Shown: one piece after another, positions 30,440-39,359 of the stretch
How the letters are laid out: each line of letters opens with the position of its first letter
Numbering within the stretch: the first letter of the stretch is position 1
Source: Stenotrophomonas maltophilia
Lineage (GTDB): Bacteria; Pseudomonadota; Gammaproteobacteria; Xanthomonadales; Xanthomonadaceae
DNA length: 64,000 nucleotides
Direction: 5' to 3'
Assembly (NCBI RefSeq): GCF_002799245.1
Contig: NZ_NEQV01000006.1
Coordinates: forward strand, 124,001-188,000
Made by a program: the position numbers and the translations under genes
Notes under the pieces: model-generated
Seen by the model: only the letters and a program-made list of their open reading frames with translations
Databases searched by the model: none
Told to the model about the DNA's origin: nothing

Positions 30440-31378
30440 ATGCGCATCCTGATCCTCGGCGCCGGCGGTACCGGCGGTTACTTCGGTGGTCGCCTGGCCC
30501 AGGCCGGCGTGGACGTCACCTTCCTGGTGCGTCCCGCGCGCGCCGCGCAGCTGGACCACGATGGCCTGGTCATCCGCAGCCCGCTCGGCGATGCCCGCTT
30601 CCCGGTGCAGCACGTCACCGCCGATGCGCTGCCCGCGCTGGCCGCGCAGAAGCCGTTCGACCTGGTCATCCTCAGCTGCAAGGCCTACGACCTGGACAGC
30701 TCGATCGACGCCATTGCACCAGCCGTTGGCGCAGGCACCACCGTACTGCCGATCCTCAACGGCCTGCATCACTACAACGCGCTGGATCTGCGCTTCGGCC
30801 GCGACGCTGTACTCGGCGGCCTGTGCTTCATCAGCGCCACCAAGGCACCCGATGGCGCGGTGCTGCATCTGGGCAAGCCGGCCAAGCTGACTTTCGGCGA
30901 ACGCGACGGCGGCGCGCTCTCCGCACGCGTGCGTGATTTCGCTGCGGTCTGCGCGCAGGCCAACCTTGATCACCTGGCCAGCGAACGCATCGGCCAGGAA
31001 CAGTGGGTCAAGTACACCTTCCTGACCGCGCTGGCGGCGGCGACCTGCCTGCTGCGCGCCGACATCGGCACCCTCGTTGCCACCGACGATGGCGAGGCGA
31101 TCGTGCGCGGCCTGTACGACGAATGCCTGGCCGTGGCCGAAGCCGCCGGTGAACCGATTCCCGAGGCCGCGCAGGACACCGCGCGCGGCACGCTGACCCA
31201 GGCCGGCTCGGCACTGAAGGCATCGATGCTGCGTGATCTGGAAGCCGGCCAGCAGGTGGAGGCCGAGCAGATCGTCGGCGACATGCTGGCGCGTGCGCGC
31301 AAGGCCGACCAGGAAGCCCTGCTGCTGCAGGTCGCCTACAGCAGCCTGCAGGCGTACCAGGCACTGCGCGGCGCGTGA
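30440..31378 (+). CDS. panE: 2-dehydropantoate 2-reductase (ketopantoate reductase family)
   Basis: 312 residues starting MRILILGAGGTGGYFGGRL, the glycine-rich NADPH-binding loop of PanE/ApbA. Further family strings are LSCKAYDLDSSI with the catalytic lysine and GQEQWVKYTFLTALAAATCL in the C-terminal helical domain. It reduces ketopantoate to pantoate for coenzyme A synthesis, though PanE-family paralogues of other specificity exist. I moved the start to 30440 because the upstream extension is within non-coding repeat DNA. It overlaps the next gene by four bases (GTGA). Confidence 0.8.
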   Translation: MRILILGAGGTGGYFGGRLAQAGVDVTFLVRPARAAQLDHDGLVIRSPLGDARFPVQHVTADALPALAAQKPFDLVILSCKAYDLDSSIDAIAPAVGAGTTVLPILNGLHHYNALDLRFGRDAVLGGLCFISATKAPDGAVLHLGKPAKLTFGERDGGALSARVRDFAAVCAQANLDHLASERIGQEQWVKYTFLTALAAATCLLRADIGTLVATDDGEAIVRGLYDECLAVAEAAGEPIPEAAQDTARGTLTQAGSALKASMLRDLEAGQQVEAEQIVGDMLARARKADQEALLLQVAYSSLQAYQALRGA

Positions 31379-32244
31379 GCCCCGCCACGCTGCCGTCGCG
31401 GGTGCTGATCCTCGGCCTGGGCTGGAGCGGGCGCGTTCTGGCCCAGCACCTGCAGGCGCTGGGGGTACGCGTGGCCGGCACGGTGCGCGACCCATCGTCG
31501 GCTCCGGACGACGGCGTGCTGCGGCATCCACTGCATATCGACGCCCCACCATCACCTGCCCTGCTCGATGAGATCGCGCAGGCCGAAGCCGTACTGTGCA
31601 GCGTGCCGCCGGATGCCGAGGGCGACCCGGTACTGCGCCTGCTGCTGCCGGCACTGCGGGGCAGCCCGGCACTGCGCTGGGTGGGCTATCTGTCGTCCAC
31701 GTCGGTATATGCCGATCGCGCCGGAGGCTGGATCGACGACAGCAGCAGGGCCGATTCCACCGAAGCGGCCGGCGTGCAGCGCAGGCGCGCCGAGGCCCAG
31801 TGGCGTGCCCTTGCGGAAGAACGCGGTATCGCGTCGGCGCTGTTCCGCCTGCCGGGGCTGTATGGTCCCGGCCGCAACGCACTGCTGCAGCTGGCGGAGG
31901 GCCGTGCCCGCCATGTGATTCGCCCCGGCCTGATGTTCAACCGCCTGCACGTGCAGGACCTGGCCACGGCGGTCGTCGCTGCCCTGCAGCGGCCTGCCGC
32001 CCGTGGGCTTTACCTGCCCAGCGATGATGAGCCCGCCCCACCGCAGGACGTGCTGGCGTTCGCCGCGCAGCTGGGGGGCTTCGTGCTGCCACCAGCAGTG
32101 GCCTGGGATGACCCCACGCTGAGCCCTGCGTTGCGGCGGTTCTACGCAAGCAACAAGCGCATCGACAGCCGTGGCACGCGCGCAGCGCTGGGCTGGCAAC
32201 CGCAGTTCCCGACCTACCGCGAAGGCCTGCGCGCCCTTCTGTAG
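31375..32244 (+). CDS. NAD(P)-dependent epimerase/dehydratase-like protein (YeeZ type)
   Basis: 289 residues with GTG start overlapping the panE stop. Atypical SDR: VLILGLGWSGRVLAQHL at the N-terminus, LSSTSVYADRAGGWIDD, LPGLYGPGRNALLQL and a C-terminal YASNKRIDSRGTRAALGW. These match the YeeZ/NAD-epimerase group. The enzyme's substrate is unknown. The stop codon TAG is supplied by the GTAG head of the following SMAG repeat. Confidence 0.75.
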   Translation: MSPATLPSRVLILGLGWSGRVLAQHLQALGVRVAGTVRDPSSAPDDGVLRHPLHIDAPPSPALLDEIAQAEAVLCSVPPDAEGDPVLRLLLPALRGSPALRWVGYLSSTSVYADRAGGWIDDSSRADSTEAAGVQRRRAEAQWRALAEERGIASALFRLPGLYGPGRNALLQLAEGRARHVIRPGLMFNRLHVQDLATAVVAALQRPAARGLYLPSDDEPAPPQDVLAFAAQLGGFVLPPAVAWDDPTLSPALRRFYASNKRIDSRGTRAALGWQPQFPTYREGLRALL

Positions 32245-32443
32245 AGCCGAGCCCATGCTCGGCTGCTCTTCGGCAAACCCCCAAGAACCCGCGCTGCGCG
32301 CGATCAGCCGAGCGCAGGCTCGGCTCTACGGGCATTCCGCAGCACCCGGCTTTTGTAGAGCCGAGCCCATGCTCGGCTGCTCTTCGGCAAACCCCCAAGA
32401 ACCCGCGCTGCGCGCGATCAGCCGAGCGCAGGCTCGGCTCTAC
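32241..32443. repeat. SMAG REP array, two tandem inverted pairs
   Basis: Two near-identical units of about 114 bases, each GTAGAGCCGAGCCCATGCTCGG ... CCGAGCGCAGGCTCGGCTCTAC, start at 32241 and 32355. The array fills the gap between the convergent genes at 31375 and 32440. The first and last GTAG/CTAC provide the stop codons of both flanking genes. Confidence 0.88.
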
Positions 32444-33249
32444 GGTTTCGGGGCCTCGGGCAGCCGGAAGAACGCACGCGTGGCAGCGGTGGCATTGGCC
32501 GCGGTCACCGCCACGTCCTCACCACGGTCACGTGCCAGCTCTTCCACGATGTGCGAGAGGAACATCGGTTCGTTGCGGCGATCCTTCGGCATCGGCTTCA
32601 GCGTGCGCGGCAGCAGGTACGGTGCATCCGTCTCGATCATCAGGCGGTTGGCCGGGATGTTCTTCACCAGTTCGCGCAGGTGCGCGCCGCGGCGCTCATC
32701 GCACAGCCAGCCGGTGATGCCGATGTACCAGTCCTGATCCAGGTAATCGAACAGTTCGTCGCGCTCACCGGTGAAGCAATGCACCACCGCCGGGCCGATG
32801 CGACCTTCGAAGTTCTTCATCTGTGCCATGAAATCGGCATGCGCGTCGCGCTGGTGCAGGAACAGGGGCTTTCCATTGTCCGCGGCCAGCTGCAGCTGGC
32901 GCTCGAACGCACGGTGCTGGGCCGGGCGCGGCGAGAAATCACGGAAGTAGTCCAGCCCGCACTCACCCACCGCCACCACTTCCGGGTGCGCATGCAGCGC
33001 GCGCATCTCGGCATCGCATTCCTCGGTGTATTCCACTGCGTGGTGCGGGTGCACGCCAGCGGTGGCGTACAGGAAGCCCGGGTGCTGCTGCGCCAGCTGC
33101 ACGGCCAGGGGCGAGTGCTCGCGGCTGGCACCGGTGATGACCATCTGCACCACGCCGGCCTGGCGCGCACGATCCAGCACGGCATCGCGGTCGCGGTCGA
33201 AGGAGTCGTGGGTCAGGTTGGCGCCGATATCGATCAGATGCATGGTCAT
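32440..33249 (-). CDS. tatD: TatD-family metal-dependent hydrolase/DNase
   Basis: About 269 residues. Starts MTMHLIDIGANLTH; conserved metal ligands in ATAGVHPHH, VGECGLDYFRDFS, LFLHQRDA, VVHCFTGE and IETDAPYLLPR. A TIM-barrel metallo-hydrolase with 3'-exonuclease activity in E. coli TatD. I prefer the ATG at 33249 or the next at 33243 over the longer frame. It ends inside a SMAG repeat. It is divergent from hrpB. Confidence 0.88.
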   Translation of the reverse strand: MTMHLIDIGANLTHDSFDRDRDAVLDRARQAGVVQMVITGASREHSPLAVQLAQQHPGFLYATAGVHPHHAVEYTEECDAEMRALHAHPEVVAVGECGLDYFRDFSPRPAQHRAFERQLQLAADNGKPLFLHQRDAHADFMAQMKNFEGRIGPAVVHCFTGERDELFDYLDQDWYIGITGWLCDERRGAHLRELVKNIPANRLMIETDAPYLLPRTLKPMPKDRRNEPMFLSHIVEELARDRGEDVAVTAANATAATRAFFRLPEAPKP

Positions 33250-33310
33250 CGCGGGGGAAAAGTGCCCGCGCATTGTACCTGCGCCCGCCGTGGCCCCTTA
33301 TCCTTTGCAC

Positions 33311-35815
33311 ATGAACGCCCCGCTCTTCCCGATTTCCCCGCTGCTGCCGCAGATCCAGCAGCACCTGGCCGCGCAGCCACGCCTGGTGCTGGAGGCCCCG
33401 CCCGGCGCCGGCAAGACCACCCAGGTGCCACTGGCGCTGCTCGATGCACCATGGCTGCAGGGCAGGAAGATCATCCTGCTGGAACCGCGCCGGGTCGCCG
33501 CACGCAGCGCGGCACTGTTCATGGCACGGCAGCTGGGTGAAGAGGTGGGCGGCACGGTCGGCTACCGCATCCGCTTCGAGAACAAGGTCTCGTCACGTAC
33601 GCGGATCGAGGTGGTCACCGAAGGCATCCTGACCCGCATGCTGCAGGACGACCCGATGCTGGAAGAGGTCGGCGCGATCCTGTTCGACGAGTTCCATGAG
33701 CGCCATCTCAGTGGCGATCTGGGCCTGGCGCTGGCGCTGGACGTGCAGGCGCAGCTGCGCGACGACCTGCGCCTGGTGGTGATGTCGGCCACACTGGATG
33801 GCGAGCGGCTGGCGCGCTTCCTCGATGCACCCCGCCTGAGCAGCGAGGGCCGCAGCTTCCCGGTGGCGGTCAGCCACTTCCCGGCGCGCCGCGACGAAGC
33901 GCTGGAGCTGCAGGTACGCCGCGCGGTGCAGCAGGCCTTGGCCGAGCACCCCGGTGACCTGCTGGTGTTCCTGCCCGGCCAGCGCGAGATCGCGCGGGTG
34001 CAGGCCGGGCTGCAGGAATCACTGGACGGCAATGTCGAGGTGCTGGCCCTGCACGGTGAGCTGCCGGTGGAACAGCAGGCGCGCGTACTGCAGGCCGCTG
34101 GTGATGGCCGCCGCCGCGTGGTGCTGGCCACCAACGTCGCCGAGTCGTCGGTGACGCTGCCCGGCGTGCGCGTGGTGATCGACAGCGGGCAGGCACGCGA
34201 ACCGCGCTACGACCCCAACAGTGGTTTCACCCGGCTGGACGTGGTGGCCATCGCGCAGGCGTCGGCCGACCAGCGCGCGGGCCGTGCCGGCCGCGTGGCC
34301 GAGGGCGTGGCGTGGCGGCTGTGGCCGCAGTCGCAGCGGCTGGAGCCGCAGCGCCGCGCCGAGATCGACCAGGTGGAACTGGCAGGGCTGGCACTGGAGC
34401 TGGCAGCCTGGGGCAGCAGCGACCTGCGCTTTCTCGATCCGCCACCGGCCGGCCCGATGGGCGCCGCCCGCGAACTGCTGCAGCGGTTGGGCGCGCTGTC
34501 CAGCAGCGGCGCGATCACCGCACTCGGCCGCCGTGTGCTGGCGCTGGGCACGCACCCACGGATGGCGGCGATGCTGCTGGCCGCACCGGATGCGCGTGCA
34601 CAGGCGCTGGCCGCCGACCTGGCCGCGCTGCTCGAAGCGCGCGATCCGCTGCGCCAGGGCGGTGACGCGCTGGCCGCCCGCTGGCGCGCACTGGCCGCGT
34701 TCCGCAATGGCCGCGCGCCGGGCGACGCCAATCGCAGCGGGCTGGCCGCCATCGATGCTGCCGCCAGGCAGTGGCGTCGCCGCCTGCGCTGCGAGGCCAT
34801 GCCGCCGGTCAGCATCGAGGCCCACGAGCTGGGTGACCTGCTCGCGCATGCCTTCCCCGACCGGATCGGTTTCCAGCATCCCGGCGATCCGCTGCGCTAT
34901 CTGCTCGCCAATGGCCGCAGCGCGCGCCTGCACGAACTGAGCGACCTGCGCGGTGAGCCCTGGCTGGTGGCCAGCGAACTGCGCTTCGAGGCGCGTGATG
35001 CCCTGCTGCTGCGTGCCGCGCCAGTGGACGAGGATCGGCTGCGCAAGGCGTGGCCGGAGCGCTTCGTCACCGAAGACGTGGTGCGCTGGGACAGCGAGCG
35101 ACGCGCCCTGGTGGCATTGCGCGAGACCCGTTTCGATCGCATCGTGCTGGACAGCCGCTCGGCCGGACGGGTCGATCCGCAGCACGCGGCGCAGGCGCTG
35201 ACCGATGCCGTGGCCGAGCTCGGCCTGTCGGCGCTGCCGTGGACCGAGGGCCTGCGCCAGTGGCAGGCACGGGTGCAATCGCTGCGCCGCTGGATGCCCG
35301 AGCTCGGCCTGCCCGATTGCAGCGACGACGCCCTGCTGGCCACGCGTGCGCAATGGCTGCAGCCGGCGTTTGCCGGCAGGACGCGACTGGATGCGCTGGA
35401 CGAATCCAGCTTCGGCGAGGCGTTGAAGTCACCCTTGGAGTGGTCACAACGGCAGCTGGTCGAACGCCACGCACCGACCCGCATCACCGTGCCATCCGGA
35501 CTGGAGCGGCCGATCACCTATGCGCTGGACAGCGAGAGCGGCGATCCGCTGCCACCGGTGCTGGCGGTGAAGCTGCAGGAACTGTTCGGCCTGGCCGACA
35601 CGCCGCGCATCGCCGATGGCCGCGTGCCGCTGACCCTGCACCTGCTATCTCCCGGTGGCCGCCCACTGCAGGTCACCCAGGACCTGCGCAACTTCTGGGA
35701 AAACACTTACGCCGAAGTGAAAAAGGAAATGAAGGGCCGCTACCCACGCCATCCATGGCCGGATGATCCGTGGACGGCCACGGCCACGCATCGGGCCAAG
35801 CCACGCGGAACCTGA
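33311..35815 (+). CDS. hrpB: ATP-dependent helicase HrpB
   Basis: 834 residues from the ATG at 33311 (the longer frame is antisense to tatD). DEAH-type helicase: Walker A APPGAGKTT at 29-37, motif II DEFHERH, SATLDGERL (motif III), VLATNVAESSVTLPGV and QRAGRAGRVAEGVAWRLW (motifs V/VI), and an HrpB C-terminal domain ending with ENTYAEVKKEMKGRYPRHPWPDDP. In Xanthomonads HrpB is an RNA helicase affecting adhesion and mRNA metabolism. Length and order are normal. Confidence 0.9.
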   Translation: MNAPLFPISPLLPQIQQHLAAQPRLVLEAPPGAGKTTQVPLALLDAPWLQGRKIILLEPRRVAARSAALFMARQLGEEVGGTVGYRIRFENKVSSRTRIEVVTEGILTRMLQDDPMLEEVGAILFDEFHERHLSGDLGLALALDVQAQLRDDLRLVVMSATLDGERLARFLDAPRLSSEGRSFPVAVSHFPARRDEALELQVRRAVQQALAEHPGDLLVFLPGQREIARVQAGLQESLDGNVEVLALHGELPVEQQARVLQAAGDGRRRVVLATNVAESSVTLPGVRVVIDSGQAREPRYDPNSGFTRLDVVAIAQASADQRAGRAGRVAEGVAWRLWPQSQRLEPQRRAEIDQVELAGLALELAAWGSSDLRFLDPPPAGPMGAARELLQRLGALSSSGAITALGRRVLALGTHPRMAAMLLAAPDARAQALAADLAALLEARDPLRQGGDALAARWRALAAFRNGRAPGDANRSGLAAIDAAARQWRRRLRCEAMPPVSIEAHELGDLLAHAFPDRIGFQHPGDPLRYLLANGRSARLHELSDLRGEPWLVASELRFEARDALLLRAAPVDEDRLRKAWPERFVTEDVVRWDSERRALVALRETRFDRIVLDSRSAGRVDPQHAAQALTDAVAELGLSALPWTEGLRQWQARVQSLRRWMPELGLPDCSDDALLATRAQWLQPAFAGRTRLDALDESSFGEALKSPLEWSQRQLVERHAPTRITVPSGLERPITYALDSESGDPLPPVLAVKLQELFGLADTPRIADGRVPLTLHLLSPGGRPLQVTQDLRNFWENTYAEVKKEMKGRYPRHPWPDDPWTATATHRAKPRGT

Positions 35816-35820
35816 GGGGC

Positions 35821-35913
35821 GGGGTCGGATCCCATTGCATCGCAATGGGCTCTGACCCCGGGGTCGGTGGTTGGGGTCAGAGCCCTTTCCGCAAGGAAAA
35901 GGGATCCGACCCC
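35821..35913. repeat. Two GGGGTC-ended hairpins
   Basis: Two imperfect palindromes, 35821-35859 and 35873-35913. In each, one arm begins or ends GGGGTCGGATCCC and the other GGGCTCTGACCCC or its complement. The same family recurs at 36414-36491 and 45108-45144. This is a REP-like repeat distinct from SMAG. The gap of 215 bases before the next gene otherwise shows nothing. Confidence 0.75.
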
Positions 35914-36030
35914 ACCCTGCCTGATCCTGAATGGCTGCAGTAGAGTCACACCATGCCCGTCCCCGACTGACATACCGTTTACGGGCAACACGCGACACTG
36001 GACTTCGACCCGAGGCAAAGGACCCCCCGC

Positions 36031-36405
36031 ATGAGCAAGCTGACCGTAATCACCGACCGCGCTCTGGAGCGCGCCCTGGACCTGGCCCACAGCGCCGGCG
36101 ACGGCCTGAAGAGCGCCGGTGGCAGCCTGCGCAATGCGGACTGGATCAAGACCGGCGCCGCCATCGGCGCAGTCAAGACCGGCGGCAAGGCCGCGACCAA
36201 GTTCGTGCGCCGCAATCCGGCAGTGGCCGTGGCCGCTGCAGCGGTGGGTGTCGGCCTGCTCGGCTATGCGCTGTACCGCAAGCAGCAGAAGAAGAAGGCC
36301 GCCAATGGCCACGTGGTGAACGGCCAGGCGCAGCGCATCAGCGCGCGTGACCGCCGCAACGACACCGTGGTGGACGAGCACAGCGATATCGGCAGCGACG
36401 CGTAA
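36031..36405 (+). CDS. Small membrane-anchored hypothetical protein
   Basis: 124 residues. N-terminal amphipathic helices (ALDLAHSAGDGLKSAGGSLRN), one hydrophobic segment around 68-84 (AVAVAAAAVGVGLLGYALY), then a basic KQQKKKA stretch and a polar tail. This layout resembles the ElaB/DUF883 ribosome- or membrane-associated small proteins, but I cannot assign it. It is flanked on both sides by pairs of GGGGTC hairpins. It has a good start region and ends 96 bases before a clear terminator. Confidence 0.65.
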   Translation: MSKLTVITDRALERALDLAHSAGDGLKSAGGSLRNADWIKTGAAIGAVKTGGKAATKFVRRNPAVAVAAAAVGVGLLGYALYRKQQKKKAANGHVVNGQAQRISARDRRNDTVVDEHSDIGSDA

Positions 36406-36413
36406 GTCTGCCC

Positions 36414-36491
36414 GGGTCAGAGCCCTTCCTGCGGAAGGGGTCTGACCCCGATCCAGGGTCGGATCCCTTCCGCAGGAAGGGCTTTGACCCC
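36414..36491. repeat. Second pair of GGGGTC-ended hairpins
   Basis: Palindromes at 36414-36449 and 36456-36491 with arms GGGTCAGAGCCCTTCC and GGGTCGGATCCCTTCC, i.e. the same two head types as at 35821-35913. Together they bracket the small gene at 36031-36405. Confidence 0.75.
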
Positions 36492-36501
36492 ATCAGCCTG
36501 T

Positions 36502-36540
36502 AAGGGCCGGACGCCGCAAGGTATCCGGCCCTTTCTGTTT
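36502..36540 (+). terminator. Rho-independent terminator of the small membrane protein gene
   Basis: AAGGGCCGGA (36502-36511) pairs perfectly with TCCGGCCCTT (36524-36533) around a 12-base loop and is followed by TCTGTTT. It lies between the convergent genes at 36031 and 36540 and can serve the rightward one. Confidence 0.7.
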
Positions 36541-37079
36541 CAACCGATCTGCCGCCACTGCCCCGGCTGCAGATCGTCCAACCGGTACGGTCCCATCGAC
36601 ACCCGCACCAGCCGCAACGTCGGCAGGTTCACCGCCGCAGTCATCCGCCGTACCTGCCGGTTGCGGCCCTCGCGGATCGTGATCGCCAGCCAGCTGTCAG
36701 GCACGGTCTTGCGAAACCGTACCGGCGGATCGCGCGTCCACAGCGACGGCGCCGGATCGAGGCGCTCGATCTTCGCCGGCAGGGTCGGCCCGTCGTTGAG
36801 CACCACGCCTTCGCGCAGCTGTTGCAGCTGCTCGTCACTGGGCATGCCTTCCACCTGCACCCAGTAGGTTTTGTCGGCCTTGTGCTTCGGGTCGGTCAGC
36901 TTGTGCGCCAGCGTGCCGTTGTCGGTCAGCAGCAGCAGGCCCTCGCTGTCATGGTCCAGCCGGCCGGCGGCATACACGCGCGGCGGCAGGCCGAACCCGG
37001 CCAGGGTCGGCCGCGGCGGCACGCTGCGGTCGGTGAACTGGCAGAGCACGTTGAAGGGCTTGTTGAAGGCGATCAGCAT
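36540..37079 (-). CDS. rluE: 23S rRNA pseudouridine synthase, RluE-like
   Basis: About 179 residues starting MLIAFNKPFNVLCQFT. RsuA/RluB/E/F family: AGRLDHDSEGLLLLTDNG contains the catalytic Asp, followed by KTYWVQVEG and REGRNRQVRRM. There is no S4 domain, and size and start match RluE, which modifies U2457 of 23S rRNA in E. coli. The longer frame to 37211 runs into a SMAG repeat and is not credible. Confidence 0.85.
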   Translation of the reverse strand: MLIAFNKPFNVLCQFTDRSVPPRPTLAGFGLPPRVYAAGRLDHDSEGLLLLTDNGTLAHKLTDPKHKADKTYWVQVEGMPSDEQLQQLREGVVLNDGPTLPAKIERLDPAPSLWTRDPPVRFRKTVPDSWLAITIREGRNRQVRRMTAAVNLPTLRLVRVSMGPYRLDDLQPGQWRQIG

Positions 37080-37146
37080 TGCGGGCACGGCAGCGGTGGG
37101 TGGGGCATTGTCCCACGCCGCGTCACGCGCCACGTCCCACGTCCCT

Positions 37147-37225
37147 GTAGAGCCGAGCCCATGCTCGGCTGCTGCTGTTCCCTGCCGCGCTGCGCGCGAT
37201 GGGCCGAGCATGGGCTCGGCCCTAC
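37147..37225. repeat. SMAG REP pair
   Basis: GTAGAGCCGAGCCCATGCTCGGCT at 37147-37170 and its inverted partner ending GGGCTCGGCCCTAC at 37225, separated by about 30 bases. Lies between two leftward genes. Confidence 0.85.
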
Positions 37226-37245
37226 AGGCTTGACGCGTGTACGCC

Positions 37246-38103
37246 TTACGGCTTGATGAAGCGCAGGGTCATGCGGTCGCTTTCGCCGATCGCCTGGTAT
37301 TTCGCATCATCGGCCTTGTCGTGCTGGTTGGTCGGCGGCAGCGTCCACACGCCGTTCGGGTGGTCCTTGGTGTCACGCGGGTTGGCGTTGACCTCGCTGC
37401 GTGCGTCCAGCTTGAAGCCAGCGGCTTCGGCCATCGCGATCACCTGCTGCTGGCCGACATAGCCGGTGTCATCGTCGTCGGCCACATCGGCCTTGGCGCG
37501 ATGCTCGACCACGCCCAGCACGCCGCCCGGCTTGAGCACGTTGAAGAAGCCCTGGAACATGCCCTGCGCCTGGCCGGCCTTGCGCCAGTTGTGCACGTTG
37601 CGGAAGGTCAGCACCACGTCGGCTGAACCGGCCGGGCCGAACACCGGCTTGGCCGGGTCGTAGGCGACCACGGCGGTCTTGCCGTACTGCGCCGGCGCAC
37701 CGGCGTACTTCTTTTCCAGGCTGTCGCGGCTGCGCTGCTGGTAGTCACGGCCACGGCCCTCGGGCACGGCCATCGGATCGACCACAGCGGCAATGTAATG
37801 GCCCTTGTCATGCAGCAGCGGTGCCAGGATTTCCGAGTACCAGCCGTTGCCGGGGGTGATCTCGATGACGGTCTTCTCCGGTGCAACCTTGAAGAACGAC
37901 AGCGTCTGCGCCGGATGACGATAGCCATCGCGCTTGATGTTGTTGGCATCGCGGGTGGACGCCTTCACCGCCGCGTCGATGGCCGGCGACACCTGGATCT
38001 TCGCCGGCGCCACCGTGGCCGGTGCGGCGAACGCGGGAACAGCGGCAAGCAGGGCCGAGGCAAGCAGCAGGCGGCAGCCACGCAGGGACGAAGCAGGCAT
38101 CAT
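37246..38103 (-). CDS. Exported class I SAM-dependent methyltransferase-like protein
   Basis: 285 residues from the ATG at 38103. A signal peptide (LLLASALLAAVPAFA) is followed by RDANNIKRDGYRHPAQTLSFF, VIEITPGNGWYSEILAPLL (a motif I-like loop), LTFRNVHNWRK and a C-terminal MTLRFIKP. The group consists of predicted periplasmic methyltransferases common in Xanthomonads and Caulobacter. The signal peptide is unusual for a SAM-dependent enzyme, because SAM is cytosolic, so the true activity is uncertain. Confidence 0.75.
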   Translation of the reverse strand: MMPASSLRGCRLLLASALLAAVPAFAAPATVAPAKIQVSPAIDAAVKASTRDANNIKRDGYRHPAQTLSFFKVAPEKTVIEITPGNGWYSEILAPLLHDKGHYIAAVVDPMAVPEGRGRDYQQRSRDSLEKKYAGAPAQYGKTAVVAYDPAKPVFGPAGSADVVLTFRNVHNWRKAGQAQGMFQGFFNVLKPGGVLGVVEHRAKADVADDDDTGYVGQQQVIAMAEAAGFKLDARSEVNANPRDTKDHPNGVWTLPPTNQHDKADDAKYQAIGESDRMTLRFIKP

Positions 38104-38272
38104 CGGGACGACTCCAGCGGAAGATGCGGCGAGACTAGCAGCCGCGGCGTCCCAGGTGTTCACAAAACGTTAGCCGGGTGCAGGTTGCGGAACACTGTTT
38201 TGTGGTCACCGCCGCAGCGCGGTAACACAGCGCGTTCTATTCTGGAGCACTTCCCCCAAGGAGTCCGTGCCC

Positions 38273-39229
38273 ATGACGGCAACCCGCGAACTGGGCCGTT
38301 CCGGCCTGCATGTACGTCCGCTCGCCTTCGGTGGCAACGTGTTCGGCTGGAGCGCCGATGAGAAGGCCAGCTTCGCCCTGCTCGATGCCTTCGTCGATGC
38401 CGGCTTCAACCTGGTCGACACCGCCGATGTGTATTCGGCCTGGGTGCCGGGCAATGCCGGCGGCGAATCGGAGACGTTGATCGGCAAGTGGTTTGCCCGC
38501 AGCGGCAAGCGCGACAAAGTGGTGCTGGCGACCAAGGTGGCCAAGTGGGCCGAGCGCCCCGGCCTGACCCCGGACAACATCAATGCCGCGGTCGAGGATT
38601 CGCTGCGCCGCCTGCAGACCGACGTGATCGATCTGTACCAGGCCCACGAGGATGACGAGTCGACGCCGCTGGAAGCGACCCTGGCCGCGTTCGGTCGGCT
38701 GATCGAAGCCGGCAAGGTACGTGCGATCGGTGCCTCCAACTACAGCGCCACGCGCCTGGCCGATGCGCTGAAGGTGTCCACCGACTACAGGCTGCCGCGT
38801 TACGAAACCCTGCAGCCGGAGTACAACCTGTATGACCGCGCCGGCTACGAAACCGAACTGGAACCGCTGGTGCAGCGCGAACAGATCGGCGTGATCGGCT
38901 ACTACGCGCTGGCCAGTGGCTTCCTCAGCGGCAAGTACCGCACGCCGGCCGATGCGGCCAAGAGCCCGGCGCGTGGCGAAACAGTGGTGAAGCGCTATCT
39001 GAACCCGCGCGGCCTGCGCATCCTGCAGGCACTGGATGACGTGGCCAGCAAGCACACCGCCAGCGCTGCACAGATCGCGCTGGCGTGGCAGATCGCGCGG
39101 CCGTCGATCACCGCGCCGATCGTCAGCGCCACCAGCGTCGAACAGCTGCATGACCTGCTGGCGGCGGCCAACGTGTCGTTGAGCGTGCAGGATGTCGCGC
39201 AACTCGACGCCGCCAGCACGGAAGCCTGA
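38273..39229 (+). CDS. Aldo/keto reductase
   Basis: 318 residues. AKR barrel with catalytic set: NLVDTADVYSAW (Asp, Tyr), VVLATKVAKW (Lys), DLYQAHEDDESTP (His). A C-terminal NADPH-binding PSITAPIVSATSVEQL is present. Closest in style to the YajO/AKR11-type reductases. The ATG at 38273 has AAGGAG nine bases upstream, better than the in-frame GTG six bases earlier. Substrate unknown. Confidence 0.85.
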   Translation: MTATRELGRSGLHVRPLAFGGNVFGWSADEKASFALLDAFVDAGFNLVDTADVYSAWVPGNAGGESETLIGKWFARSGKRDKVVLATKVAKWAERPGLTPDNINAAVEDSLRRLQTDVIDLYQAHEDDESTPLEATLAAFGRLIEAGKVRAIGASNYSATRLADALKVSTDYRLPRYETLQPEYNLYDRAGYETELEPLVQREQIGVIGYYALASGFLSGKYRTPADAAKSPARGETVVKRYLNPRGLRILQALDDVASKHTASAAQIALAWQIARPSITAPIVSATSVEQLHDLLAAANVSLSVQDVAQLDAASTEA

Positions 39230-39235
39230 GACCCG

Positions 39236-39258
39236 GTAGTGCCGGCCGCTGGCCGGCA
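39236..39258. repeat. Single SMAG REP unit
   Basis: GTAGTGCCGGCCGCTGGCCGGC, a palindrome with the GTAG head, immediately after the aldo/keto reductase stop. It probably also acts as a 3' stem for that transcript. Confidence 0.8.
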
Positions 39259-39296
39259 TGACACGCGCAGCGAAGAAAATAATTGAACAAAATGGT

Positions 39297-39329
39297 TGCG
39301 CACGACTAAATCGTGGTTTATCGTGCGCA
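39297..39329. promoter_or_regulatory. Palindrome ahead of the short reading frame
   Basis: TGCGCACGA (39297-39305) pairs perfectly with TCGTGCGCA (39321-39329) around 15 bases that include an inner ACGA/TCGT pair. A TTGAAC (39283) lies eight bases upstream and could be a -35 element, with a weak -10 inside the palindrome. It may be an operator or a 5' RNA hairpin of the transcript that carries the short frame. Confidence 0.35.
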
Positions 39330-39359
39330 CCTCGTTTCAACAGCCACTGGAAACTTCCC

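Noticed and set aside
30407..31882. 491-codon minus-strand frame opposite panE
   Set aside because: Antisense shadow of two well-supported genes.
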